From Pannonibacter phragmitetus_B (GTDB lineage: Bacteria > Pseudomonadota > Alphaproteobacteria > Rhizobiales > Stappiaceae), in the NCBI RefSeq assembly GCF_050510895.1, contig NZ_JBNINT010000001.1, positions 930,001-994,000 on the forward strand: 64,000 nt of DNA. The letters are read 5' to 3'. The number at the start of each line of letters is the position of its first letter. Positions within the stretch are counted from its first letter, which is position 1. Below the pieces are notes generated by a model. The model was not told the DNA's origin, ran no database searches, and saw nothing but the letters and a program-made list of their open reading frames with translations. The position numbers and the translations under genes were made by a program. Below are positions 27,381 to 35,444 of this stretch, piece after piece.

Positions 27381-28682
27381 TTAGTTCCCCATGTTCATGG
27401 GTAGCCAGGTGGCCAGATCCGGGAACACGATCAGCAGCATCACCATCACCACCATGATGCAGAACATCGGCAGGGCGGCCCGGGCGATATAGGACATCGG
27501 GTGGTTGGTCATGCCCTGTAAAACAAACAGGTTGAAGCCGATCGGCGGCGTGATCTGTGCCATTTCGACCACCACCACGATAAAGATGCCGAACCACAGC
27601 ACGTCGATGCCTGCCTGACGGATCATCGGTTCCACCACGGCCATGGTCAGCACCACCGAGGAGATGCCATCGAGGAAGCAGCCGATGACGATGTAGAACA
27701 CCAGAAGCGCCAGCAGCAGCTGGAACTTGGAGAGTTCCATGCCGCCAATCCATTCTGCCAGTGCGCGTGGCAGGCCGGTGAAACCCATTGAGAGGGAGAG
27801 GAATGCGGCGCCGGCCAGAATGAGCGCGACCATGGCAGAGGTGCGGGTGGCGCCCATCAGGCTCTCGCCGAAGGACTTCCAGGTCAGCGAACCCTGCGCA
27901 AGCGCCAGGAGCAGCGAACCGATGACGCCAAGGGCAGCGGCTTCCGTTGCCGTGGCAAGGCCTGCGTACATGGAGCCGATGACCACCACGATCAGCGCCA
28001 TGACGGGCAGCAGGAAGCGTGAGTTCTTCAGCTTTTCAGCCAGGGACATCACAGGCTCGGGCTTGGGATTGTAGTCCTTCGAAACCTTCGAATAGACCGC
28101 AATGTAGCCCATGAAGAGAGCCGCCAGCACGAGGCCAGGAATGACGCCGGCCATGAACAGGCGGGTGATCGACTCATTCGTCGTCACGCCATAGACGATC
28201 AGCGTAAGGGACGGCGGGATCATCAGGCCGAGGGTAGCCGAGCCTGCCAGCGTGCCGATGATGGTCTTTTCCGGATATCCGCGCTTGCGCAGTTCCGGAA
28301 TGGTCATCTTGCCGACGGTCGTCAGTGTCGCGGCCGAAGAGCCCGAAACGGCAGCAAAGACAGTGCAGCCAGCCACATTGGTATGCATCAGCCCGCCGGG
28401 CAGTCCGCCCATCCAGGGGGCAAGGCCGCGGAACATGTCCTGCGACAGGCGGGTGCGGTAGAGGATCTCACCCATCCAGATGAACAGCGGCAGGGCCGTC
28501 AGCGTCCAGGAGGAGGACGCGGCCCAGATCACGGTGATCATCGCGTCGCCAGCCGGGCGCGAAGTGAAGAGTTCCATGCCGACATAGGCGACGCCCAGCA
28601 GGGCAAGGCCAACCCAGACACCAGTGCCCAGCAGCAAGAACAGAACGAAGAGAAAGATGGCAATCGGTGCAATGGTTTCCAT
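27381..28682 (-). CDS. dctM: TRAP transporter large permease (DctM family)
   Basis: The 433-residue product is the large, 12-or-so helix membrane subunit that carries out sodium-driven uptake of an organic acid captured by the binding protein. Typical features are the repeated hydrophobic helices and the conserved motifs NVAGCTVFAAVSGSSAATLT and GLMIPPSLTLIVYGVTTNES. It follows the small permease with a 5-base gap. The distal gene is oxoprolinase. The substrate class cannot be read from the permease, but gene context suggests a cyclic or N-substituted amino acid. Confidence 0.93.
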   Translation of the reverse strand: METIAPIAIFLFVLFLLLGTGVWVGLALLGVAYVGMELFTSRPAGDAMITVIWAASSSWTLTALPLFIWMGEILYRTRLSQDMFRGLAPWMGGLPGGLMHTNVAGCTVFAAVSGSSAATLTTVGKMTIPELRKRGYPEKTIIGTLAGSATLGLMIPPSLTLIVYGVTTNESITRLFMAGVIPGLVLAALFMGYIAVYSKVSKDYNPKPEPVMSLAEKLKNSRFLLPVMALIVVVIGSMYAGLATATEAAALGVIGSLLLALAQGSLTWKSFGESLMGATRTSAMVALILAGAAFLSLSMGFTGLPRALAEWIGGMELSKFQLLLALLVFYIVIGCFLDGISSVVLTMAVVEPMIRQAGIDVLWFGIFIVVVVEMAQITPPIGFNLFVLQGMTNHPMSYIARAALPMFCIMVVMVMLLIVFPDLATWLPMNMGN

Positions 28683-28687
28683 GGGGC

Positions 28688-29224
28688 TTACTCGGCGTGA
28701 GACTGTTCACCGGTACCGGATGCAATGCCGGTACGGCCGGTGACGAGCACCCGGAAGAAGCTTTCGGTGAGGGCGATGGCAAGGAGCGCTGCGCCTGCAG
28801 CCATGGCCGACTGTGGGATCCAGAGCGGCGTCTGATCCTGCCCCTGACTGATGTCATGCAGCTTGCGGGACCAGTAGACGGCCTTCACCGCATACCAGGT
28901 CAGATACCAGCCGAGGGAAGCGCCAATGGCAAGGCACCAGGCTTCGACCCAGCGCACGTGCCGTCCGGAGAGGTTCAACAGCAGTCCGACACGGATATGC
29001 GTGCCGCTTTTCAACGCATGGGCAAAGGCGAGAAAAGAAGCGGAGGCCATGGCGTAGCCTGCATAATTGGCAGCACCGGGGAAGGTAATGCCCAGCCAGC
29101 GGGCCGCCATCTGTGCAACGATGATCACGAGGATCATCACCAGGCTGACGGCCGCAAGCACGGCACCGGCCCGGTATAGGCCATCAAGGACGCGCAGCAG
29201 CACGTGTCCGGATCTTTCAAGCAT
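28688..29224 (-). CDS. dctQ: TRAP transporter small permease (DctQ family)
   Basis: The 178-residue protein has four predicted helices (AVLAAVSLVMILVIIVAQMA, ANYAGYAMASASFLAFAHAL, and two more), the layout of DctQ, which partners the large permease. ATG 29224 is preceded by GAGGGG. It lies between dctP (226 bases upstream) and dctM (5 bases downstream). Confidence 0.9.
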   Translation of the reverse strand: MLERSGHVLLRVLDGLYRAGAVLAAVSLVMILVIIVAQMAARWLGITFPGAANYAGYAMASASFLAFAHALKSGTHIRVGLLLNLSGRHVRWVEAWCLAIGASLGWYLTWYAVKAVYWSRKLHDISQGQDQTPLWIPQSAMAAGAALLAIALTESFFRVLVTGRTGIASGTGEQSHAE

Positions 29225-29376
29225 CAGGTTCCCCTCTTCGCCATGGTGCCTGCCCCTCCATTTTTGGAGGGATTCTGCGTTCCAGCGCGTCGCAGCACCG
29301 GCCTATTTGCCCCTTCAGATACCATGCCGGAAACCTTGCGTGCGGGAACCTGCCAATCGCAAGACTTCGGGAATGG

Positions 29377-29439
29377 GCCTGTCCGTTATCCCCGGACAGG
29401 CGGGGGAATGGGCCTGCCCGGATATCTCCGGACAGGCCC
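29377..29439 (-). repeat. Two tandem related hairpins between dctP and dctQ
   Basis: Hairpin 1: GCCTGTCCG (29377-29385) with CGGACAGGC (29393-29401). Hairpin 2: GGGCCTGCCCGG (29410-29421) with CCGGACAGGCCC (29428-29439). The two share GGGAATGGGCCTG as a tandem repeat. They follow the dctP stop, where such stems commonly protect the binding-protein mRNA or attenuate read-through so that DctP is made in excess. Confidence 0.6.
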
Positions 29440-29449
29440 GCTTCAAGGA

Positions 29450-30430
29450 TTACTTGGCCTTGTAGGCGTCAATGACGGCCTTGCCCTTGTCGCCGGCGGC
29501 AGCCAGCCAGTCGCTGGTCATGGTTTCGCCCACGGCCTGCAGATCCGACTTCAGCTGATCGGAGGGCGGTGCCACCTTCACGCCGTTGGCAGCAAGGCCC
29601 TCCAGCGTCTTGGTGGTGTAGCCAATGGCCTTTTCGAGGCCTGCAGCTTCAGCCTTCTTGCCGCAATCGGTGAAAGCGGCCTTCTGGGCGTCGGTCAGAG
29701 CTGCGTAGCTGTCCTTGTTGACCAGGACGGCGTTGCGCGGCAGCCAGGCGTTTACTTCGTAGAAGTTGGTGACGCCGCTTTCCCAGAGCTTGCTGTCAAA
29801 GCCGGTGGCGCCGGAGGACATCATGGACTCGGTCACACCGGTAGCGAAGGCCTGCGGCACTTCGGCTGCCTCGATCTGCACGGCGGCCATGCCGGTCAGT
29901 TCTGCGATCTTTGATGTTGCGGCGTTATAGGCGCGGAACTTGGTGCCCTTCATGTCGGCACCCGAGTTCACTTCCTTCTTGAAATAGAGGCCCTGCGGCG
30001 GCCACGGCACAGTGTAGATCAGAACGAGGTTCTGCTCGTCCAGCGCTTCGGCGACGGCCGGGCCTGCTGCGTCCCACAGCTTGTCGCTCTCTTCAAAGGA
30101 GGTTGCGAGGAAGGGGATGCTGTCCACGCCGAACAGCGGGTTCTCGTTGGCATGGGCAGAAAGCAGGCGCTCGCCGATCGGCACCTGACCGGTCTGGACA
30201 GCACGCTTGATATCGGCGCCACCGAAGAGCGAACCATTCGGGTGGGCCACGATGTCGATTTCACCGCCAGTGGCTTCCTTCACGCAGGCAGCGAACTCGA
30301 CGACATTTTCCGTATGATAGTTGCTTGCCGGATAGGCGAGCGGCATATCCCACTTCTCAGCCATGGCTGCCTGAGCAAGCGCTGCGCTGCAGACGCTGGC
30401 CAGAATCGTGGTCTTCATCATATGTCTCAT
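29450..30430 (-). CDS. dctP: TRAP transporter periplasmic binding protein (DctP family)
   Basis: DctP captures the substrate in the periplasm and delivers it to DctQM. The 326-residue protein begins with a signal peptide (residues 1 to about 24, MRHMMKTTILASVCSAALAQ). The mature part shows family traits such as VEFAACVKEATGGEIDI and the LIYTVPWPPQGLYFKKEV region. I chose ATG 30430, behind GAGGGG with an 8-base spacer. The ORF frame could start six bases earlier at TTG. It is the first gene of the transporter unit, 80 bases downstream of the DadA-like gene. Confidence 0.92.
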   Translation of the reverse strand: MRHMMKTTILASVCSAALAQAAMAEKWDMPLAYPASNYHTENVVEFAACVKEATGGEIDIVAHPNGSLFGGADIKRAVQTGQVPIGERLLSAHANENPLFGVDSIPFLATSFEESDKLWDAAGPAVAEALDEQNLVLIYTVPWPPQGLYFKKEVNSGADMKGTKFRAYNAATSKIAELTGMAAVQIEAAEVPQAFATGVTESMMSSGATGFDSKLWESGVTNFYEVNAWLPRNAVLVNKDSYAALTDAQKAAFTDCGKKAEAAGLEKAIGYTTKTLEGLAANGVKVAPPSDQLKSDLQAVGETMTSDWLAAAGDKGKAVIDAYKAK

Positions 30431-30509
30431 CGTCAATTCCCCTCAGGTTCTGGCTCCGGTTTTATTTTCCGTGCCGGTTGGTTTTTATTCTGCCTCGCGC
30501 CATCGCCCT

Positions 30510-31757
30510 TCAGGCAAAGCGCGAGGGATTGAATGCGGAAAGATCAGCGTTTGTCTTCTGGCCTGTGAGCATGCCGGAAACGAAGCGGCCTGTCTTGGGG
30601 CCTGCCGTCAGGCCAATGTGATGATGTCCGAAAGCGGCGATCACGTCACGGCATCCAGGCACTTCGCCGATCAGCGGCAGGCTGTCGGAGGGGGCTGGGC
30701 GGTGGCCCATCCACCGGCTGGTCTCGCGCCAGGTCAGGCCGGGCATGGCTGCACGTGCCTGCCGCTCCAGCAGTGCGAACGGCGCTTCGCTGGGTCCTGC
30801 ATCGAGCCCGCCGAACTCGACAATGCCCGCCAGCCGGATGCGGCCCTCCATTGGCGTGACCACAAACTTGCCCGCCGTCATCATGGTTGGAGCCGCAGGC
30901 ATGGCGCTGGGCTCGATGAGTTCAATGTGATAGCCGCGTTCGCTTTCCAGCGGCACGGACAGGCCCAGCTTCGCCATCAGTGGCTTCGACCAGACGCCAG
31001 TGGCCAGAACTGCCTTGCTGCAGGCAATGAAGCCGCCGCTTGTCTCAAGGCCTTCCAGCCCGCCCGGCCCAATACGGAAGTCGTGGATCTCAGCCCTGCG
31101 GAACGCTCCGCCAAGGGAGAGGAGATGGCCGGCAAGGGCCTTAACATAGCGGCCTGGATCGGAGATCCGTCCGTGGTTCTTCAGGCGCACCGCAAAGCTG
31201 TTCTTCGGGCTGAACAGCGGATCATATTCCGTAAGGGCTGCGCCTTCGATCTCATCCCACTCGAAGCCGGCTTGCCTGCGTAGGTTCCAGCCGAAGCTGT
31301 CGCCCTCGAAGGCGGCACGGTCCGGATAGCGGAAGACATAGTCGGAAGGTACCAGCCAGCGTTCGGCCTCTGTGCCGCCAGCCAGCGCCTGATGCTGGGC
31401 AAGGCTGTCAGCATTGAGCAGCGCCAGACCACGCGAAATTGCCTCCACCCGGTCAGCCCGGCAGTTGGAAAGATATCGGGTGAGGAAAGGCAGGAGCTTC
31501 GGGAGGTAGGACCAGCGCAGGAAGAGGGGACTGTCCGGGTCCATCAGCATTCCTGGCGCCTTGCGCATAAGGCCCGGCACCGTCACCGGCACGATAGCGC
31601 AGGCGGCAAGCACGCCGCCGTTGCCGAAGGAGGTCGCCTCGCCGGGCTCCTGCCGGTCGATCAGGATGACATTGGCACCTGAGCGGGCCAGCCAAATGGC
31701 TGTCGATACTCCGGCAATGCCGGCGCCGATGACGGCAATTGGGCCGGAAGCACTCAT
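30510..31757 (-). CDS. FAD-dependent oxidoreductase, DadA-like
   Basis: The 415-residue product has the dinucleotide-binding IAVIGAGIAGVSTAIWLARS at its N-terminus and the DAO-fold C-terminal WMGHRPAPSDSLPLIGEVPG, as in D-amino-acid dehydrogenases and related deaminating flavoenzymes. It probably oxidises the amine product or the imported substrate of this cluster. I chose ATG 31757, since the Rossmann motif begins six residues in. The longer frame from 31952 adds 65 residues without family match. It lies at the head of the cluster, divergent from the MarR-like regulator. Confidence 0.85.
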   Translation of the reverse strand: MSASGPIAVIGAGIAGVSTAIWLARSGANVILIDRQEPGEATSFGNGGVLAACAIVPVTVPGLMRKAPGMLMDPDSPLFLRWSYLPKLLPFLTRYLSNCRADRVEAISRGLALLNADSLAQHQALAGGTEAERWLVPSDYVFRYPDRAAFEGDSFGWNLRRQAGFEWDEIEGAALTEYDPLFSPKNSFAVRLKNHGRISDPGRYVKALAGHLLSLGGAFRRAEIHDFRIGPGGLEGLETSGGFIACSKAVLATGVWSKPLMAKLGLSVPLESERGYHIELIEPSAMPAAPTMMTAGKFVVTPMEGRIRLAGIVEFGGLDAGPSEAPFALLERQARAAMPGLTWRETSRWMGHRPAPSDSLPLIGEVPGCRDVIAAFGHHHIGLTAGPKTGRFVSGMLTGQKTNADLSAFNPSRFA

Positions 31758-32116
31758 GCCGCAAGGGCCCCAGAGGGCCTGCTTGATCTTCCTGTCATGC
31801 CTCGAAGCCTCCCAACTCACAAAACCAAACCGGGACGTTAATTGACGCCTACAAAATGTCAATAAATCATGGCCGTTTAGGCGGGTGCTGTCCTGACGAA
31901 TTTGCGTGCATAATATCTGCAGTGAATGCGCCGGAATGCAGGGTCTTTTCATGCTGGTGCATTATTCGGGACGGCAAAATGCCCCTTAAAACAGCAGGTG
32001 CGTATTGGATCTGCGCGAGCGACCGACTTTGGGCCTGTTGCTGGGGGGCGTATCTGTCAGGTAGTTTGCAGCTACGATTGATTTGGGATTTCGCACCGGG
32101 GAGATGTGCTGGACCA
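31758..32116. promoter_or_regulatory. Divergent promoter region with candidate operator
   Basis: The 359 bases between the DadA-like gene and the regulator hold TTGAC-N11-GTCAA (inverted repeat, about 31842-31862) and the motif TGTCAATAAATCA (31857-31869) shared with the oxoprolinase promoter. The remainder up to 32116 shows no gene. Confidence 0.45.
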
Positions 32117-32653
32117 ATGACAGAAAAAGAAGAACCGCAGGAACTGGCTCCTATTGGTCCGGTCGTATCCGCCGCGCATCTTGCTTCTGGCGCAATGCCG
32201 TCGCTGTCGGAGGTGGAGTTCGGCGTGACGATGATGATCAACGCCTACTACCGCTGGATGGTCCGCTGCATGGCGGCTGCCGGTGTCCCGGGCATGAGCC
32301 CGCTGGATGTGCAGGTGCTGCACTCGATCAATCACCGGGGGAGGGCGAAGACGCTGGCCGATCTCTGCCTCGTGCTGAACATTGAGGATACCTATACGGT
32401 GTCCTATGCGCTGAAGAAGCTTGAGGCCGCCAAGCTGATCGTTTCAGGACGCCGGGGCAAGGAGAAGACGGTTGCCATCACGCCAAAAGGCGAGAAGGCC
32501 TGCCTCGAATACCGCCGCCTGCGCGAGGCGCTGCTGGTGCAGCCGGTGAAAGCCATCGGTTTTGACGAGAAGGAACTGTCGCGCCTTGCGGCTATCCTGC
32601 GCTCTGTCTCCGGTTCCTACGATCAGGCGGCACGGGCAGCTGCGGCCATGTAG
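32117..32653 (+). CDS. MarR-like winged-helix regulator
   Basis: The 178-residue product has a winged helix at about residues 50-140 (TLADLCLVLNIEDTYTVSYA is the reading helix, then RRGKEKTVAITPKG is the wing). It is divergent from the oxidoreductase/TRAP/oxoprolinase genes and is the only regulator there, so it most likely controls them. No effector-binding domain beyond the MarR fold is seen. I chose ATG 32117 (GGGGAG upstream); the frame extends 87 residues further upstream but with unlikely composition. Confidence 0.8.
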   Translation: MTEKEEPQELAPIGPVVSAAHLASGAMPSLSEVEFGVTMMINAYYRWMVRCMAAAGVPGMSPLDVQVLHSINHRGRAKTLADLCLVLNIEDTYTVSYALKKLEAAKLIVSGRRGKEKTVAITPKGEKACLEYRRLREALLVQPVKAIGFDEKELSRLAAILRSVSGSYDQAARAAAAM

Positions 32654-32665
32654 TGAATGCAGCCA

Positions 32666-32708
32666 CGGCCGGCCGGGGATTTTGGTCTCCGGCCGGCCGC
32701 CTGTTTTT
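32666..32708 (+). terminator. Terminator of the MarR-like gene
   Basis: CGGCCGGCCGG (32666-32676) and CCGGCCGGCCG (32689-32699), 11 bp, followed by CCTGTTTTT. It probably also bounds the convergent transglycosylase gene. Confidence 0.85.
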
Positions 32709-32720
32709 CAAGCTGACTGA

Positions 32721-33422
32721 TTACAGCGAAGCGATGATCTGCTTCACCTGTCCGCAATACTGGCGGCTGCGGGCATTCATCCGGGTGGCAAAGTGACCGG
32801 CGTTGTAGCGAAGGATCGTGCCGCAGGTGTCACCACCAGCACGGGCCTGGGCACCGGCCAGATAGCGCATCCCCCATTCAAGGTTGGTTGCAGGATCATA
32901 GAGCGCCGACGTCTTGCCGCGGAAGCCGAGACCACGTGCGGTGGCGGGCTTGATCTGCATGAGGCCGATTTCCCCATGGCGGCCCCTGGCGCGGGCGTTG
33001 TAGTTGCTTTCCACCCGGATGACGGCATGAGCCAGTTCCAGCGGTACGCCATGGCGCTTGGCGGCGGCTTCGATCAGATGATCGTAGGAGCTGTGACCGG
33101 CGGCAGTGCCGTCATCATCTGCCTTGCTTGCGGTGTCCGTCTTGGTACTTTTTCTGGCGCTTTCCGTTCCTGTGCTGTCTGCCTTCGTCCGCGTCACGAT
33201 CAGGCCGCCCGGTGTTTCGTCACTGACGGGCCGCAGGGCTGGCATCAGCCGCCCGCCCACATTGACCAGCACCTCGCGCATCTCGGGCTTCACATCTTCG
33301 GAGGCTGTCTCCTGACTTGAACGGCTTTTGGCATGGCTTTCGCCGGACATCATGGTCAGGGTAAGCGCGACAGAGAAAAGGCAATAGAGTGCCCGGCGCA
33401 GGGAGGTGCGCGTCTGGGTCAT
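32721..33422 (-). CDS. Soluble lytic transglycosylase (SLT domain)
   Basis: Lytic transglycosylases cleave the glycan strand of peptidoglycan. The 233-residue protein has an N-terminal signal peptide (RRALYCLFSVALTLTMMS), a Ser/Thr/Lys-rich linker (to about residue 115), and a C-terminal SLT domain: catalytic Glu in AVIRVESNYN, then GLMQIKPATARGLG and ILRYNAGHF. It is a single gene. Its exact physiological job (turnover or secretion-system assembly) cannot be told. Confidence 0.9.
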   Translation of the reverse strand: MTQTRTSLRRALYCLFSVALTLTMMSGESHAKSRSSQETASEDVKPEMREVLVNVGGRLMPALRPVSDETPGGLIVTRTKADSTGTESARKSTKTDTASKADDDGTAAGHSSYDHLIEAAAKRHGVPLELAHAVIRVESNYNARARGRHGEIGLMQIKPATARGLGFRGKTSALYDPATNLEWGMRYLAGAQARAGGDTCGTILRYNAGHFATRMNARSRQYCGQVKQIIASL

Positions 33423-33769
33423 GTGATGTGGCTCCGTGAATGTCTTCCGGGGCTGCCCGCGGCTAAGGTCAATGCGGCTTGCCGCGGTTCGATGGGGGAG
33501 AAATGACCGCCAGCTTGGGCCAAAATCGGCCCGCTACCATCACGAAATGTTACGGAAATTAAGGGTAGCTCGTTAAATATTTAAGCGTTTTATAGGTAAA
33601 TCACGCAGATCTTGGCGAAACCGGGGCGCTTGTTTGGTGAGAAGCGTTCAGCCATCAAAGCGCCCGTCTTTATCTCTGGATTTGCCCCGGATGTTGCCAT
33701 GCACAATGGCGTTCCCCGCCTGTTGGCGCCGCCTCGCTCCGGCCAAGTCATTCCCGCGCCAATGCGGCA
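33423..33769. other. Intergenic region, no gene seen
   Basis: About 347 bases between two minus-strand genes. A perfect 12-bp palindrome TTAAATATTTAA lies at 33573-33584. No convincing protein frame or terminator was found on either strand. Confidence 0.4.
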
Positions 33770-34528
33770 TTACAGTTCGGGCAGGGCCGTCAGCAGCTTG
33801 TGCAGCGTGGCGATGGTCGAAGCGTCGGCAATGCCATCCACCCGTTCGGGGCGGAAATGGCGCTGGAACGCGGTGACGGCGGCCTTCGTGCGGGCATCGA
33901 ACTCACCTTGCACCGGCACGTCATAGCCATAGATCGCCAGCATCGACTGCAGCGCCTCGATCGGCTGACCGCTTTCTCCCTCCTGGAAGAACCGGCCGCT
34001 GGTCACGGGGACCGGCTCTACATGATGGGCAACGCCGCCAGCGGCCAGAATGTTCCATGGAAACAGCTCGCCCGGATCTTCCTTGCGGGTGGGGGCGACA
34101 TCGGAATGCGCGAGCACGCGCCAGGGCTTCATCTGGTGGCGCAGCATGATGTCCTGACACAGGTGCAGAACCGCTTCGATCTGTGCTTCGGGGAAGGGAC
34201 GGTAGCCCCACTCGTGGCCGGGATTGACAATCTCAATGCCGATGGAGCGGGAGTTGATGTCCGTTTCCCCTTTCCAGAACGACTTGCCGGCATGCCAGGC
34301 ACGCCGGGCTTCCGGAACGCATTGCAGGATCCGGCCATCCTCATGGACGAAATAATGGGTGGAGACCTCCGCCCGTGTGTCGCACAGGCGCTGCAAGGCT
34401 TCATCAGCCGTCTTCATGCCCGTGTAATGAAGGACGATCATGTCGATGGGCGCATCCTCGCGCCGCTCGTTGTGATTGGGGGAGGGGTGCACTCTTGCGG
34501 TCACGCCGCAGTCAGGCTTCACACTCAC
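33770..34528 (-). CDS. N-acetylmuramoyl-L-alanine amidase, AmpD-like, with peptidoglycan-binding domain
   Basis: AmpD-type amidases cut the muramyl-peptide bond, recycling cell wall fragments in the cytoplasm or remodelling the sacculus. The 252-residue product has an Amidase_2 domain with zinc ligands His34 (MIVLHYTG), His141 (LAHSDVAP) and Asp151 (KEDPGELFPW), and a C-terminal PG_binding_1-like domain (ALQSMLAIYGYDVPVQGEFD...). No signal peptide is seen. Its GTG start at 34528 overlaps the stop of the DjlA-like gene, so the two are translationally coupled. Confidence 0.9.
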   Translation of the reverse strand: MSVKPDCGVTARVHPSPNHNERREDAPIDMIVLHYTGMKTADEALQRLCDTRAEVSTHYFVHEDGRILQCVPEARRAWHAGKSFWKGETDINSRSIGIEIVNPGHEWGYRPFPEAQIEAVLHLCQDIMLRHQMKPWRVLAHSDVAPTRKEDPGELFPWNILAAGGVAHHVEPVPVTSGRFFQEGESGQPIEALQSMLAIYGYDVPVQGEFDARTKAAVTAFQRHFRPERVDGIADASTIATLHKLLTALPEL

Positions 34529-35229
34529 AGGCCACGCTCCGAACTGATCTTGGCATAGGCCGCATTGAGGGCGGCCATACGGTCATTGGCTATACGGACG
34601 AATTCCTGGGGCACACCGCGGGCAATCAGCACGTCGGGGTGCGTTTCCCGAACCTCGCGGCGGTAATGCGCCTTCACGTCCTCATTTGATGCATCCGGCT
34701 GGATGCCCAGAACCGCATAGGGGTCGTTGCGGTCACGCACATGGCGGGCAACCACCTTGTTGAACTCCCGCTCATCGAGACCGAAGATCCGCGCCACCTC
34801 GCGCAGGAACTCAAGCTCCTGCGTGTGGATCAGCCCGTCGGCCTTGGCGATGAAGAACAGGCCGTCGAGAATGTCGAAGAGGGTCTTGCGGTCATAGGGA
34901 AAGAGGTCCGCCAGTTTCTTGGCATAGGTATCGAAGCCGACAATGTCCTGTTTGGCGAGATCAAACAGGCGTGCGACATTGCGCTCTTCGCCTTCAGGGA
35001 CCTCGAACAGGTTGCGGAAAGCGAGGACTTCGTCAGTCGTTACCACGCCGTCTGCCTTGGCCATCTTCGCAGACAGGGCAATCATGGCGACGGTGAAACC
35101 CACCGTGCATGTCCCTTCCGGCCGGGCAAGGACGAGCTGCACCAGCCGGTCGATCAGCTGGGCGCTGCCTGAACCAATGGCCGAGCCGATAGCTGTGACG
35201 ATGGCGCCAATGCTGGACCAGATGTTCAC
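34525..35229 (-). CDS. TerB/J-domain co-chaperone, DjlA-like
   Basis: The 234-residue product has a TerB-like helical domain (about residues 45-150; MAKADGVVTTDEVLAFRNLF) and a C-terminal J domain (about 165-234) with the HPD motif in RREVRETHPDVLIARG, which stimulates DnaK. A hydrophobic N-terminal stretch (SIGAIVTAIGSAIGSGSAQL) may be membrane-bound as in DjlA. I chose GTG 35229, with GGAGCC upstream; the ORF extends to 35325 with unlikely sequence. Confidence 0.85.
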   Translation of the reverse strand: MNIWSSIGAIVTAIGSAIGSGSAQLIDRLVQLVLARPEGTCTVGFTVAMIALSAKMAKADGVVTTDEVLAFRNLFEVPEGEERNVARLFDLAKQDIVGFDTYAKKLADLFPYDRKTLFDILDGLFFIAKADGLIHTQELEFLREVARIFGLDEREFNKVVARHVRDRNDPYAVLGIQPDASNEDVKAHYRREVRETHPDVLIARGVPQEFVRIANDRMAALNAAYAKISSERGL

Positions 35230-35444
35230 CGCGTCAGGCTCCGGTATCGGGGTGTCCGTCTGGCCGAAGACGGGCACCGCTGCTTCTTCGCCACCCGAGT
35301 ACAGGCACCGGGACCAGGGGCGCAAGCCCTAGCGGGGCAGACCTCCCAAAATAACGCAAGGGCAGAATTCCATTCACCTGAGCTAAACCATCATCCGCGT
35401 ATGGTGCTCCCGGGACATTGGTAAACAGGGTAGTCCAGACAGCT

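Noticed and set aside
31856..32116. An 87-residue N-terminal extension of the MarR-like protein
   Set aside because: It is Cys/Trp-rich with no conserved pattern, overlaps the promoter region, and a ribosome-site-like GGGGAG precedes the ATG at 32117.
33612..33926. A plus-strand 104-codon frame before the amidase gene
   Set aside because: No ribosome site, Arg/Pro/Ser-rich sequence, and it runs against the 3' end of the amidase gene.
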